From positions 62,001 to 126,000 of the forward strand of contig JAHHIH010000012.1 of the NCBI GenBank assembly GCA_019358835.1: a stretch of 64,000 nucleotides of DNA, read 5' to 3'. The translations under genes were made by a program, and so were the position numbers. How positions within the stretch are numbered: the stretch's first letter is position 1; each line of letters begins with the position of its first letter. The notes below the pieces were generated by a model that had not been told where the DNA came from, ran no database searches, and worked only from the letters and a program-made list of their open reading frames with translations. Source of the stretch: Tildeniella torsiva UHER 1998/13D. Its GTDB lineage: Bacteria > Cyanobacteriota > Cyanobacteriia > Phormidesmidales > Phormidesmidaceae. Positions 1 through 9,370 of the stretch are shown piece after piece.

Positions 1-387
1 CCGGTGCTGCCAGATCAGCCGCCGCACCCGCTGGCGCAGCACGGCCCAGTTAATCGGTTTAGTGACATAGTCCACTACCCCAATTTCAAAGGCCTGATCC
101 ACAGATTTTTCGTCTTCTAGACCGGTGATCATCAGCACCGGGGCCAGGTTGCCCTGGGTTAGAGACTGCAACCGACGGCACACCTCAAAACCGTCTACCA
201 CCGGCATCAGCGCATCGAGCAGCACCAGATCGGGCAGGTGGTCAAAGTACAGGTTGAGGGCCGCTTCGCCGTGGGGCGCTTCGATGACCTGATAGCCCTC
301 GCGCTCAAGGTAGCGGGTTAGCATGTGGCGAATGAAGGGGTCATCGTCGGCCACCAAAATTACCGCTGAATCAGCGTTGACTGACAT
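1..387 (-). CDS. Response regulator receiver protein, 3' end outside window
   Basis: The first 129 residues form a CheY-like receiver domain: acidic pocket D14-D16, phosphoacceptor D58 in the motif LLDALMP, and conserved lysine K110 in VTKP. The reading frame stays open to the window edge, so the C-terminus and any output domain are not visible. The ATG lies 17 bp inside the end of the upstream hybrid kinase gene and is preceded by a strong Shine-Dalgarno, so the two are probably translationally coupled and this receiver is a likely partner of that kinase. The receiver assignment is very firm; the partner is inference. Confidence 0.93.
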   Translation of the reverse strand, partial: MSVNADSAVILVADDDPFIRHMLTRYLEREGYQVIEAPHGEAALNLYFDHLPDLVLLDALMPVVDGFEVCRRLQSLTQGNLAPVLMITGLEDEKSVDQAFEIGVVDYVTKPINWAVLRQRVRRLIWQHR

Positions 388-3265
388 AGTTGGTTACCTC
401 CTGGGAAACCAAGACAGATTTTAGGGCCGTTTTAACGTCGGTTAGGGCGTAGCGAATGGCCTCCACTCGGTCGGCGACGGCCGGATTGGGATCTTGGCGC
501 AGCACCGCCTCCAGATCGCGGCAGAGGTCGGAGAGGGCCTCTGCACTGACGGAAGCGCTGCTCGACTTGAGGGTATGGGCCGCCCGCTGGAGGGCGGGCC
601 AGTCGTGCTGCTCCAGGGCGGTGCCCATGTCAGCTACGAGCTGCTCGGCACTCTCCAGGTAACTGGCAATCAGGTCGGCCATAAACTGAGCATCGCCGCC
701 GCCTATGGTGGTTGCAAAGGTGTGCAGTGCCGCCAAATTGACGGCGGGGGCGGGGGGCCGCTGACCGGCCTCTAGAACCCGAATTAATTCCTTCAGGCGA
801 ATAGGTTTGCTGATGTAGTCATCCATGCCGGCCCGGAGGCACTGTTCGCGATCGCCCTGCATGGCGTTGGCGGTAACGGCAACCAGGCGAGGGCGGCGGC
901 TGGGCCAACGCTGAACGATCTGCCGGGCGGCGGCCAGGCCGTCCATTTCAGGCATTTGCACATCCATCAGCACCAGGTCGTAGGGCCGCTGGTCGAGGGC
1001 GGCCAGCACCTCGTAGCCGTTGGCGGCCACATCGGCCCGATAGCCCAGGCGCTGCAAAATCTGGAGGGCCACCTTTTGATTGACCACGTTGTCTTCGGCC
1101 AGCAAAATGCGCTGGGGACACCGCCGCCCCAGGTCGGTATCGACCGGCGTAGGGCGAGGCCGAGGCGACACCCGCACGGCCTCAGGTCGATCGGCCAGGG
1201 CGTTGGCCAGGGCATCTATCAGCTGGGCTTGCTTCACGGGCTTGGTCAGGTAGGCCGCAAACAGGCCCTGTTGGGCAATGCTGTGGTGCCAGCCGAGGGA
1301 GGTCAGCATGACTAGGGGCAGCAATCGCTCCGCGAACCGTCGGTGCAGAGCCTGGGCTAGGGCCAGGCCGTCCATACCTGGCATTTGCATATCCAAAATG
1401 GCCAGGTCAAAGCGCTGGGTTTCAATCGCCTCTAAGGCCGCCAAGCCGGAATCTACGGTCACTACCGCCATCCCCCACCCCTGGAGCTGGAGCTGAAGAA
1501 TCTTGCGGTTGGTGGCGTTGTCATCGACCACCAGCAGGCGACGGCCCTGGAGCATGGTGGTAGGGGCCAGCGCGGCGGGCGGCGGCGGCTGGGGGTCGAG
1601 GGTGGCCTGCAGGGTGAAGTAAAAGGTTGATCCCTGGCCCTCGGTGCTCTCTACCCAGAGGCTGCCGCCCATCAGTTTGCACAGGCGCTGGCTAATGGCT
1701 AGGCCCAACCCGGTGCCGCCAAACTGCCGGGTGGTTGAGGCATCCACCTGGCAAAAGGGCTGAAACAGCCGGTGCAGCCGATCGGCTGGAATGCCAATCC
1801 CCGTGTCTTTGATCGCCACCTGAAGGACAATCTGCCCGGCTGTAGTCTGGGGCTGGGCCTGCACCGAGACAATCACTTCCCCTGCGGGGGTGAATTTGAT
1901 GGCATTGCTGACCAGGTTGACGAGCACCTGGCGCAGGCGGCTGACATCGCCCAGCAGGTACTGGGGCACCTGGGTCGGCAGCAGGTAGGCCAGCTCTAGC
2001 CCTTTCTCCGAGGCCTTGGCGGCCAGCAGGTCGAGGGCTTCTTCCAAACAGGTGCGCAGGTTAAAGGGCTGGGTCTCTAGCTCCAGCTTGCCCGACTCAA
2101 TTTTTGAGAAGTCGAGGATGTCGTTGATGATGGTCAGCAGGCTATCGCTCGCGTTGCGGGTGGTTTCGACAAAGTCGCGCTGCTGGTCGGTGAGGGCGGT
2201 GTCGAGCAGCAGGCCGGTCATGCCAATGACGGCGTTCATCGGGGTGCGAATTTCGTGGCTCATCATGGCCAAGAACTCGCTTTTGGCCTGGTTGGCGGCC
2301 TCGGCGGCGCAGCGGGCCTGTTCGAGGTCGTGCAGATTTTGGTGTAGCTGGGCTTCGGCCAGTTTGCGATCGCTGATGTCGGTCTGAATGCCAATAAAGT
2401 GAGTCAGCTGGCCCTGGTGGTCATGGATGGGGGCAATGCTGAGCTGGTTCCAGTACGGCGTGCCGTCTTTGCGGTAGTTAATCACCTCTACGGTGCAGTC
2501 TTGGCCTGCGGCCACCGCCTGGCGCAGGGCTGGTAGGCCGGGCTGGTCTCGGTGCCCCCCCTGCAAAAAACGGCAGTTTAGCCCCAGCGCCTCGGCGGCG
2601 GAGTAGCTGGTGATGCGCTCAAAGGCCGGGTTGACGTAGATGACCGGATTGTTGGGCTGGCGGGCGTCGGTAATGATGATGCCGTTGCGGCTGGCCGCGA
2701 TCGCCCGCTCTTGTAGGCGCAGGGTTTCTTCCAGGCGCTGGCGCTCTAGGTTAGCCTGCTGGCTCAGCTCGATCTGGCGGTGCAGCTCAAGCTGAGCCAC
2801 CACCTGGGCCGCCAGCATCTCTAGGGCCTGGCGCTGTTGGGCGGTGAGGATGCGGGGCACGTGGTCAATCACACACAGGGTGCCCAGGGCATAGCCATCG
2901 GCCGTGATCAGCGGCATGCCTGCATAGAAGCGCAGGTTAAGCTCGCCCAGCACCAGAGGATTGTCAAAAAACCGCTCGTCTTCTAAAGCGTTGGGTACTT
3001 CCATCAGCCCCGGCTGCAAAATGGCGTGGGCGCAAAACGCCAGTTCACGGACGGTTTCGGTGGGGCCAACCTCGCCCACTCGCGCCTTAAACCACTGGCG
3101 CTGCCGGTCGATCAGGCTGACTACGGCAATGGGCACACCACATACCATCGCCGCCAGTCGGGTCAGGTTGTCAAACCCCTCAGCCGGGGGCGTATCGAGA
3201 ATGTGGTGGTCGTACAGCGCCTGTAGACGACAGGCTTCATTGGCGGGCAGAGGTGCAGGTTGCAT
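371..3265 (-). CDS. LOV-domain hybrid sensor histidine kinase (GAF-LOV-HisKA-HATPase-REC-REC-HPt)
   Basis: The product is a 964-residue cytoplasmic sensor. Domains in order: GAF (about 10-165, opening with the usual [11 protein letters not shown]), a PAS domain of LOV type (about 185-300), HisKA with H337 in SHEIRTP, HATPase_c, two receivers, and an HPt domain near the C-terminus (AHTLKSSSA). The LOV domain carries the flavin-adduct cysteine in GLNCRFLQG (C231), plus N263 and N273 in [11 protein letters not shown] and Q294 in IGIQ. In LOV proteins these residues bind FMN and form the blue-light photoadduct. The frame is open upstream to 3457, but the GAF family begins at this ATG, so I chose 3265. 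The 3' end overlaps the next receiver gene by 17 bp. Blue-light sensing is inferred from the conserved residues. Confidence 0.9.
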   Translation of the reverse strand: MQPAPLPANEACRLQALYDHHILDTPPAEGFDNLTRLAAMVCGVPIAVVSLIDRQRQWFKARVGEVGPTETVRELAFCAHAILQPGLMEVPNALEDERFFDNPLVLGELNLRFYAGMPLITADGYALGTLCVIDHVPRILTAQQRQALEMLAAQVVAQLELHRQIELSQQANLERQRLEETLRLQERAIAASRNGIIITDARQPNNPVIYVNPAFERITSYSAAEALGLNCRFLQGGHRDQPGLPALRQAVAAGQDCTVEVINYRKDGTPYWNQLSIAPIHDHQGQLTHFIGIQTDISDRKLAEAQLHQNLHDLEQARCAAEAANQAKSEFLAMMSHEIRTPMNAVIGMTGLLLDTALTDQQRDFVETTRNASDSLLTIINDILDFSKIESGKLELETQPFNLRTCLEEALDLLAAKASEKGLELAYLLPTQVPQYLLGDVSRLRQVLVNLVSNAIKFTPAGEVIVSVQAQPQTTAGQIVLQVAIKDTGIGIPADRLHRLFQPFCQVDASTTRQFGGTGLGLAISQRLCKLMGGSLWVESTEGQGSTFYFTLQATLDPQPPPPAALAPTTMLQGRRLLVVDDNATNRKILQLQLQGWGMAVVTVDSGLAALEAIETQRFDLAILDMQMPGMDGLALAQALHRRFAERLLPLVMLTSLGWHHSIAQQGLFAAYLTKPVKQAQLIDALANALADRPEAVRVSPRPRPTPVDTDLGRRCPQRILLAEDNVVNQKVALQILQRLGYRADVAANGYEVLAALDQRPYDLVLMDVQMPEMDGLAAARQIVQRWPSRRPRLVAVTANAMQGDREQCLRAGMDDYISKPIRLKELIRVLEAGQRPPAPAVNLAALHTFATTIGGGDAQFMADLIASYLESAEQLVADMGTALEQHDWPALQRAAHTLKSSSASVSAEALSDLCRDLEAVLRQDPNPAVADRVEAIRYALTDVKTALKSVLVSQEVTNYVSQR
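397..402 (-). promoter_or_regulatory. Strong ribosome binding site for the receiver gene
   Basis: On the minus strand AGGAGG sits 9 nt before the ATG at 387, inside the last codons of the LOV kinase gene. It fixes the start of the receiver gene and supports translational coupling of the pair. Confidence 0.85.
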
Positions 3266-3490
3266 AGGCCATCGCCCTTTGGGGCAGAGACGCGAGGCGA
3301 GGCCGGTCTTGCAACCACACCCCGCCGAGGGTAGCGATATATCCTTGAGAGTACCCAGCTTGGGGTAGCAAAATGTTACGGTTCGCTCGCTCAGGTCTCC
3401 GTAAAGGCACCGGTTCAAACCGCTGTTTTTGGCTAGTCTAGGGCTGACTACTCTCAACTCCTACGGTAGAGGCTGGCGTTAGTCCTGTCG

Positions 3491-3505
3491 CCAGGAAATT
3501 CCTGA
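3491..3505 (-). promoter_or_regulatory. 15-nt partial palindrome, TCAGGAATTTCCTGG
   Basis: Lies between the divergent LOV kinase (start 3265, minus) and NarL-type regulator (start 3688, plus). It matches the recurring motif also seen at 4509, 5207, 7218, 21806, 41243 and 59898. Regulatory function is inferred only from recurrence and position. Confidence 0.4.
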
Positions 3506-3687
3506 GTTCTGGGCCATTGAGGCCTGAGATTGCGATCGCGATCGGGCCCTGTTTTGGCTGAATGGACTGGGTGAGGGCGATCGCCGTTTAAAACTTCTCG
3601 TTACTGAGACAGGGCGGCTGTGTAGACTTGGGGGTAACCCCGGTATGGATTAGGGCAATCGTGGTTTAGGTTAAAACAGAGGCTGGT

Positions 3688-4338
3688 ATGTCAACGATTC
3701 AGCTGGTAATTGCCGACAATCACACCCTGGTGCGGGCGGGCTTTCGATCGCTGGTCGAGGAGCTGGACGGTATTGAAGTGATTGGCGAAGCCGAAAACGG
3801 TCGCGACGCCCTCCATCTGATCGAAACCCTCAAGCCCCAGATTGTGCTGATGGATATTGCCATGCCCGAGATGAACGGGCTAGAGGCCACCGCCCGCATT
3901 GCCCGCGAGTTTCCCCAGGTAAAGGTGCTGATTTTGTCGATGCACGCCAACGAAGAGTACGTCTACCAGGCGCTGCGCTCGGGGGCCAGCGGCTATCTGC
4001 TCAAAGACAGCGGTACCGAAGAGCTGGAGCTGGCCCTGCGGGCGATCGCTCGGGGTGAAACCTACCTCTGCCCGGCGGTGTCGAAGTATGTGGTCAGCGA
4101 CTACGTCCGCCGCCTCAGCCAAGATCAGAATCCCCTCGACCAGATCACCCCCCGCCAGCGCGAAATTTTGCAGCTGATTGCCGAGGGCAAAAGCACTAAA
4201 GACATTGCCGATATTCTCTACATCAGCACCAAAACCGTCGAGACCCACCGCACACAACTCATGGATCGCCTCGATATCCACGATATTGCCGGGCTGGTGC
4301 GCTACGCGATTCGCACCGGGCTGGTGGTGTTGGAGTAA
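3688..4338 (+). CDS. NarL/FixJ-family response regulator (REC-LuxR HTH)
   Basis: A 216-residue two-domain transcription factor. The receiver has phosphoacceptor D56 (LMDIAMPEM) and the conserved lysine in YLLKDSG; the usual second acidic residue of the DD pocket is Asn (D10-N11). The C-terminal third is a LuxR-type helix-turn-helix (TPRQREILQLIAEGKSTKDIA, then STKTVETHR). Length is typical of the family. It diverges from the LOV kinase across a 422-bp gap and precedes the cyanobacteriochrome-type kinase, so it may serve either; no partner can be proven from sequence. Confidence 0.93.
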   Translation: MSTIQLVIADNHTLVRAGFRSLVEELDGIEVIGEAENGRDALHLIETLKPQIVLMDIAMPEMNGLEATARIAREFPQVKVLILSMHANEEYVYQALRSGASGYLLKDSGTEELELALRAIARGETYLCPAVSKYVVSDYVRRLSQDQNPLDQITPRQREILQLIAEGKSTKDIADILYISTKTVETHRTQLMDRLDIHDIAGLVRYAIRTGLVVLE

Positions 4339-4403
4339 GGGAAGTGCTGGCTGGCCGGGTTGGTGAACAGGCGAGGCAGGAGGGCCTCTCCTTAACTTGT
4401 CTT

Positions 4404-4449
4404 GGCAATCCCCGTTCCCTGAGCGGAGTCGAAGGGAACGGGGATTGCC
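4404..4449. repeat. REP-like palindrome
   Basis: Perfect 16-bp inverted arms (GGCAATCCCCGTTCCC and its complement) flank a 14-nt loop, TGAGCGGAGTCGAA. The loop and inner stem resemble the widely dispersed bacterial element with core GAGCGNAGTCGAAGGG. It lies 65 bp after the NarL regulator stop and could also terminate its transcript. Confidence 0.7.
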
Positions 4450-4508
4450 AGCTGTGGCTGTTGCAGCGTGGGGAATTGCCCAAACCTCAGGTCTTAAGAA
4501 CCTTAAAC

Positions 4509-4523
4509 TCAGGAATTTGCTGA
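4509..4523 (+). promoter_or_regulatory. 15-nt partial palindrome, TCAGGAATTTGCTGA
   Basis: Copy of the recurring motif, followed by TGG, 167 bp before the membrane protein start at 4691. Function is inferred from recurrence only. Confidence 0.4.
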
Positions 4524-4564
4524 TGGAGTGAGGTGTCTGCGATCGCTACGGTGGAGTCAGCTGC

Positions 4565-4647
4565 TGTAGCCGTAGCCAGTCTGGTTGAGACATTTCCCTC
4601 AAAATGTTTGACCGTTCGAACGTTAACCAACCTGACTATGGCTATAG
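4565..4647. repeat. Dispersed repeat, copy A
   Basis: Shares an extended block with 51557-51661: GTAGCYGTRGCYAGT, then TGGTTGAGAC, TTTCCC, a TTTGA/GTT-rich centre, CTGACT and a GCTATAG end. It encodes nothing evident. It looks like a non-autonomous mobile or REP-type element. Confidence 0.55.
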
Positions 4648-4690
4648 ATGCTCCGATGCGTCTGGAGTATTTTTCCCCTGAGGACTGACG

Positions 4691-5164
4691 ATGAAACTCA
4701 GCAATTCTGCCCCCATTAGCAGCGACAGCGTGCTGGCCCGCATGGCCCCAGAGGTGGCCGCGACCTTTAGCCCCGCGCAGGTTCAGGCATTGCAGGTGGC
4801 CCTGACGCCGCGCCGCCACCCGGTCAATATTCGCCTATCGCTGCCGCTGGGCATAACCCGAATCTACCTAGTGGTGCTGGCCGGTACCGAAGTGCGATCG
4901 GCGACTCGCCGCCGCCAGGATGCGGCCCAGCATCCCCTATGGACGCCGACCAATATGCTGGTGATGGCCGGTACGATGGGCCTGGGTATTTTGGCCCTGC
5001 TGGCGATGGTGCAGATCACCAGTGTCGATTTGGCGGCGGTGTTTAACCCCAAAGCGGCCCCGGCAGGCATTCCCTTCAAGGCAGACCGCAGCAGTTGTGA
5101 AGAGAGTGGGCGCACCTGGCGCGAGGGTAACTGCCTCGATTTTGGCCACGACCCCACGTTTTAG
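4691..5164 (+). CDS. Conserved cyanobacterial-type membrane protein with C-terminal cysteine pair
   Basis: 157 residues with one clear transmembrane segment (about 89-109). The N-terminal part (about 13-75, basic at the end) would face the cytoplasm. The C-terminal tail carries two cysteines, C136 and C148, in the pattern C-x4-GRTW-x4-C, which could form a disulfide outside the cytoplasm. I do not recognise a characterised family and assign no function. It sits alone on the plus strand between two signalling genes. Confidence 0.75.
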   Translation: MKLSNSAPISSDSVLARMAPEVAATFSPAQVQALQVALTPRRHPVNIRLSLPLGITRIYLVVLAGTEVRSATRRRQDAAQHPLWTPTNMLVMAGTMGLGILALLAMVQITSVDLAAVFNPKAAPAGIPFKADRSSCEESGRTWREGNCLDFGHDPTF

Positions 5165-5206
5165 GCGCACGGCACCGCCCTTAACCAGGCAACCTGGAGG
5201 TAAACC

Positions 5207-5221
5207 TCAGCGTTTTCCTGA
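5207..5221 (+). promoter_or_regulatory. 15-nt partial palindrome, TCAGCGTTTTCCTGA
   Basis: Copy of the recurring motif 92 bp before the start of the cyanobacteriochrome-type kinase. Function is inferred from recurrence. Confidence 0.4.
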
Positions 5222-5313
5222 TGCGAGACGAGGGCTCCATTGCTTACCGTGGATGTACCCATGGGCATCGACCGTAGCTGACATCAGGGGCATAGAGAGT
5301 TAGGAAAGCGGCT

Positions 5314-7194
5314 ATGAAATATACCTGCGCTGATCATATTGAATCGCATACCGCCCGTTATCTGGGGCTGGCCTTTGAGCCTCGCCACCCGCTGCCCGAG
5401 ACTGGGACGACTCAGCCAGTCCTGGGGGCAGAGCCTGGGCAGAGCGATTTCGGGACGGCTACTCGCTCCGAGTCGGTTCCTGTTTCTGGGATGCCGCAGG
5501 CTTCACGCGTCGCGAGTCGCCATCCCCTGACGCAGGCGTTTAGCTCGCTGCAGCGCATTCACCAGTCTTTAGATCTCGCTGTAGTGCTGCCGACAACGGT
5601 GGCTGAGGTGCGGCAACTGTTGCAGGTAGAGCGAGTGTTTTTGTTTCGCTTTGAGCCTGACTGGAGCGGGGTGGTCGAGGTGGAAGACTGCGCCCCCGGC
5701 TGTCTGCCGCTGCGGGGGCAGTGGGTGTACGACGAGTGCTTTGCCGACAAATGGGTCAGTGCCTACACCCAGGGCCGAGTGCAGGCGGTGGGCGATGTAG
5801 AGCAGGCTGGGTTGACGCCCTGCCACCTAGAGTTACTCAGAGGTTTGGGGGTACGGGCCAATTTAGTGGTGCCGCTGCTGGCCCACGATCGCCTATGGGG
5901 GCTGCTAGTGGCCCAGCAATGCTCGGCGCCGCGCCCCTGGCAGCTGGCGGAGGTGCAGATGATGCAGCAGCTGGCGGTGCAGGTGGGTTTGGCCATTCAG
6001 CAGGCAGAGCTGTACCAGCAGATGCAGGCGGAGCTGACCGCCCGGCGGCAGGCAGAAGCCCAGCTCTTGCAGCAGGCCCAGCGATCGCGCGATCGCCACC
6101 TGGAGAGCATTGGCACCCTGGCTGGGGGCATGGCCCACGACCTCAGCGACATTCTCACCCCCATTCTGCTGGCGGCAGAAATGCTCAAGCAGCCTGCCCT
6201 CGACAGCGAGCAGCAGCAGCAGTGGCTCAACCGCATTCACACCAGCGCCCACCGGGGCGTCAGTCTGGTCGATCAGGTGCTCTCCTTTGCCCAGGGTATG
6301 GGCGGTCAGCGGGCGGAGATTCAGCTGGCCTACCTGCTGGGGGAACTGGTGCAAACCCTGCAAGAGACTCGTCCGGCGGGCCTCACCGTGACCTCGCGCC
6401 TGCGACAGTCTCGCCTGTGGACGGTGTATGCCAACGCTACCCAGCTGCACCAGGTGTTTATGAACCTCTGCCGCAACGGGTTTGAGGCCATGGCCCAGGG
6501 CGGCACCCTGCACCTAGAGGCGCGCAACGTGTGGTGGCGGGGAGCCCCTGAGCATCCCCACCTCAAGTCAGGGGCCTATGTGGTTGTGACCGTGACTGAT
6601 ACGGGCACGGGGATGACTCCGGCGGTGTGCGATCGCAGCTGCGACCCCTTTTTTACCACCCGCGCCGAGGCGGGCCATTCTGGGCTGGGGCTGTCTACGG
6701 CCCAGGGGCTGGTCAAGGGCCACGGCGGCTGGCTCAAAATCTCTAGCCAGCCCGGCAGCGGTACCACTATTGAGGTCTATCTTCCGGCGATCGCCGAGCC
6801 CGCCGAGCTGATTGTAGACCCGCTGCCCACGGGGTTAGAGGGCGGCAACGCCTTAGTGCTCTTGGTGATGGCCGATGACCCCACCCGCGAGTGGCACCGC
6901 GCCCTGCTAGAGAGCTACGGCTACCGGGTGCTGGGGGCGGAGGAAGGGGCCGATGCGATCGCCCTGTTTATTCAGCACCAGGCTGAACTGGGGGCGGTGG
7001 TCTTAGACCTGGCCCTACCCACCCTCAACGGCACAGCCATGCTGCGCCGCATGCAGCACATTGTGCCCGCGCTACCCCTCGTCGCCCTGGGCCATGGCGA
7101 CCTTGCCGAGGTGGCAGTGACCACCCTAGACTCCCCCGATGGCGCGACCCTACTGGTTACCCTAGCCCAGGTGTGCTCCCCGCCCCAGACCTAA
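5314..7194 (+). CDS. Cyanobacteriochrome-type hybrid histidine kinase (DXCF GAF-HisKA-HATPase-REC')
   Basis: 626 residues. A GAF domain (about 78-235) has the bilin-lyase consensus of cyanobacteriochromes: C170-H171 in GLTPCHLELL followed by RANLVVP, and an upstream D140-E-C142-F143. That matches the D-X-C-F signature of dual-cysteine sensors, which usually photocycle in violet/blue and green or orange. A coiled-coil linker leads to a kinase core with H275 (GGMAHDLSDILTP) and an HATPase_c domain (GLGLSTAQGLVKGHGG). The C-terminal receiver-like domain keeps the aspartate in VVLDLALP but lacks the usual KP lysine, so it is probably degenerate. TTAGGAAAG precedes the ATG. Light sensing is inferred from these residues. 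Confidence 0.88.
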   Translation: MKYTCADHIESHTARYLGLAFEPRHPLPETGTTQPVLGAEPGQSDFGTATRSESVPVSGMPQASRVASRHPLTQAFSSLQRIHQSLDLAVVLPTTVAEVRQLLQVERVFLFRFEPDWSGVVEVEDCAPGCLPLRGQWVYDECFADKWVSAYTQGRVQAVGDVEQAGLTPCHLELLRGLGVRANLVVPLLAHDRLWGLLVAQQCSAPRPWQLAEVQMMQQLAVQVGLAIQQAELYQQMQAELTARRQAEAQLLQQAQRSRDRHLESIGTLAGGMAHDLSDILTPILLAAEMLKQPALDSEQQQQWLNRIHTSAHRGVSLVDQVLSFAQGMGGQRAEIQLAYLLGELVQTLQETRPAGLTVTSRLRQSRLWTVYANATQLHQVFMNLCRNGFEAMAQGGTLHLEARNVWWRGAPEHPHLKSGAYVVVTVTDTGTGMTPAVCDRSCDPFFTTRAEAGHSGLGLSTAQGLVKGHGGWLKISSQPGSGTTIEVYLPAIAEPAELIVDPLPTGLEGGNALVLLVMADDPTREWHRALLESYGYRVLGAEEGADAIALFIQHQAELGAVVLDLALPTLNGTAMLRRMQHIVPALPLVALGHGDLAEVAVTTLDSPDGATLLVTLAQVCSPPQT

Positions 7195-7217
7195 CTCAGG
7201 CATAATCGGCCCCAGAC

Positions 7218-7232
7218 TCAGGCATTTCCTGA
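7218..7232 (+). promoter_or_regulatory. 15-nt partial palindrome, TCAGGCATTTCCTGA
   Basis: Copy of the recurring motif, followed by TGG, between the cyanobacteriochrome-type kinase and the GGDEF/EAL gene. Function is inferred from recurrence. Confidence 0.4.
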
Positions 7233-7399
7233 TGGGGAAAGCCATGGGCAACGCCTAATCTAGAACTGTCTAAGAGATGTGCTACCGGGGTAAGCCAGGG
7301 CTGGGTTCATCAACAAGCTGTCACTTGCTCCGGTTTTTTCGCCCTTGGCCCCCCTGAGTGCAGACATCATTTCTTCGTCCCCCTTACTGTTTACAGGCT

Positions 7400-9331
7400 A
7401 TGGCACAGTCTCTCACCACTGCCTACCAGTGCATTCCCTTTGTGCCCCTGGCTGAATCTGCGGCGGCTCAGCCCACCCTGACCACCGCCCCCGGCCAGCT
7501 CCTGCGCCACTGTGCCGCTGAGTTCAGTGCCTATCTCCAGCGCTGCTCAAACCTGCCTGACCTGTTGCAAACCGCCCTGGCCAAGATTTGTGGGGCGATC
7601 GCCGCCGATGTGGTGGCGGTGAGCCAGCGGTCATCTCATGACGATGACTGCCTGTTAGCTACAGTCTATGGCCATGGCCCTACGCCGGAGGTCTGCCCGC
7701 GCTATTTTCGCTGGGGGGTGGGCCTGGCTGGCCCAGAACACACCCAGTGTCTCAACGCTACCGCCCTACAGCAGATGCCCGCTGCCCTAGAGCAGGGTTT
7801 ACAGCTTCAGCACATGGACAATGGCTGGATCGTGCCCCTGTGGTACAACGGGCAGGTCTGGGGGCACTTGATGGGGTTCTGGCGATCGCCCTTTTCCCCC
7901 AGAGCCGTGGATATTATGGCGCACCTAGAGCAGATGGCAGCCCAGATCATGGTGGGCATCAGACTGATTGAGCTTCAGCGACAGGCCGACTACAGCCAGG
8001 GTCAGCAGCGGCGGCTAGAGCAATTGCTCCATCACCTTCAGCTGCACGACTCGCTGACCGGGCTGCCCAACCGCAAGCACCTTTTGCAACAGCTCTCCCA
8101 GGCGCTGGCCGCCGAGTCGGCCTCCCAATTGACCGGGGTGGTGCTGGTGAATATCGATCGGTTTCAGGCGATTAACGACAGCCTGGGCCACGAGGCCGGT
8201 GATCAGCTGCTGCTAGAGGTTAGCTTTCGGCTAGCTCAGGCCCTAAAACCAACCCACGCATTGGCCCACTGGGGCGAAGACACCTTTGCCATTGTGCTGC
8301 GGCAGCTGCCTGACGCAGATAGCGCGGAGGCGATCGCCGCCAAACTCCGCCACGAAATTGAGCGCCCCTACGACTGCAACCAAATTGAGGTCTTTCTCAC
8401 TTGCTGCATGGGCATTTCCCTGAGTCGCTCTGCCCACACCACCCCTGAAACCCTAGTCCAAGAAGCTGACACGGCGCTAAACCGGGCTAAAGGCCAGGGC
8501 AAGGGGCAAGTTTTGAGTTTTCAGCCCGATATGCACGATCAGGTGGTGGCCCGTCTTCAGCTCGAAATCGATCTGCGCAAAGCCATCCAGAATCAAGAGT
8601 TTTCGCTTTACTACCAGCCTATTGTGACCTTGCGCGACAAAACGCTAGTGGGCTTTGAGGCCCTGGTGCGCTGGCAACACCCCACCCTAGGAATGATCTC
8701 TCCAGCAGATTTTATCCCCCTCGCCGAAGAAACCGGGCTGATTGTGGCGATTGATCAGTGGTGCTTACAAACTGCCTGCCAGCAGATGCGCCAGTGGCAG
8801 CAGCAGTGGCCCGACCTACCACCCCTGACCATTAGCGTTAATCTCTCTAGCCAGCATTTTTCTCAACCCAATTTGGCCAAGCAGATTCAGGCCTGTCTAG
8901 AGACGGCGGAGATTGCTCCCGATCGCCTCAAACTCGAAATTACCGAAAGCGTTTTAATTGGCAACACCGGTTTGGCGACCGCTATTTTAATTGAGCTTCA
9001 GCAGCTCGGCCTGCAAGTCAGCATGGATGACTTTGGCACGGGCTACTCATCGCTCAACTATTTGCACCAGTTTAAGTTCAACACCCTCAAAGTTGATCAG
9101 TCATTTATCGCGCTGCTAGAGGCCGGTACTAAAAAAACGGCGATCGTTCAGGCCATTATTACCCTGGCCCACGCCCTGGGCATGAATGTGGTAGCCGAAG
9201 GGGTAGAAACCTCAGCGCAGCACGATTTATTGGTAGCTATGCATTGCGAGTATGGTCAGGGCTATTTATTCGCCAGGCCTCTGACCGCAGATGACGCCAC
9301 CAGCGCAATTGAGCAGCAATGCTTTCGATAG
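7400..9331 (+). CDS. GAF-like, degenerate GGDEF and EAL domain protein; probable c-di-GMP phosphodiesterase
   Basis: About 643 residues. A GAF-like sensor occupies roughly the first 210. The diguanylate cyclase domain follows (LTGLPNRKHL), but its signature loop reads WGEDT instead of GGDEF, so cyclase activity is unlikely. The EAL domain is complete: EALVRW, NLSSQHF, EITES, DDFGTGYSSL, KVDQSF and EGVET. The expected reaction is hydrolysis of c-di-GMP to pGpG, with the degenerate GGDEF as a possible GTP-sensing regulator. A GTG at 7358 is an alternative start; I prefer the ATG at 7400, which has AGG 5 nt upstream. The gene is followed by a region holding a remnant of a second EAL domain. Confidence 0.9.
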   Translation: MAQSLTTAYQCIPFVPLAESAAAQPTLTTAPGQLLRHCAAEFSAYLQRCSNLPDLLQTALAKICGAIAADVVAVSQRSSHDDDCLLATVYGHGPTPEVCPRYFRWGVGLAGPEHTQCLNATALQQMPAALEQGLQLQHMDNGWIVPLWYNGQVWGHLMGFWRSPFSPRAVDIMAHLEQMAAQIMVGIRLIELQRQADYSQGQQRRLEQLLHHLQLHDSLTGLPNRKHLLQQLSQALAAESASQLTGVVLVNIDRFQAINDSLGHEAGDQLLLEVSFRLAQALKPTHALAHWGEDTFAIVLRQLPDADSAEAIAAKLRHEIERPYDCNQIEVFLTCCMGISLSRSAHTTPETLVQEADTALNRAKGQGKGQVLSFQPDMHDQVVARLQLEIDLRKAIQNQEFSLYYQPIVTLRDKTLVGFEALVRWQHPTLGMISPADFIPLAEETGLIVAIDQWCLQTACQQMRQWQQQWPDLPPLTISVNLSSQHFSQPNLAKQIQACLETAEIAPDRLKLEITESVLIGNTGLATAILIELQQLGLQVSMDDFGTGYSSLNYLHQFKFNTLKVDQSFIALLEAGTKKTAIVQAIITLAHALGMNVVAEGVETSAQHDLLVAMHCEYGQGYLFARPLTADDATSAIEQQCFR

Positions 9332-9370
9332 TAAGCTCCAGGGCATTAATTAAATTAGGGATAACATCTT

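Larger units (their letters stand above)
4339..4690. other. 352-bp intergenic region
   Basis: Holds a perfect 16-bp-arm hairpin (4404-4449), one copy of the recurring 15-nt palindrome (4509-4523) and one copy of a dispersed 80-100 bp repeat (4565-4647). No supported gene was seen. Confidence 0.6.

Noticed and set aside
3266-3457. 64-residue N-terminal extension of the LOV kinase
   Set aside because: The GAF family begins at the ATG at 3265; the extra residues are unlike any domain and lack a better ribosome binding site.
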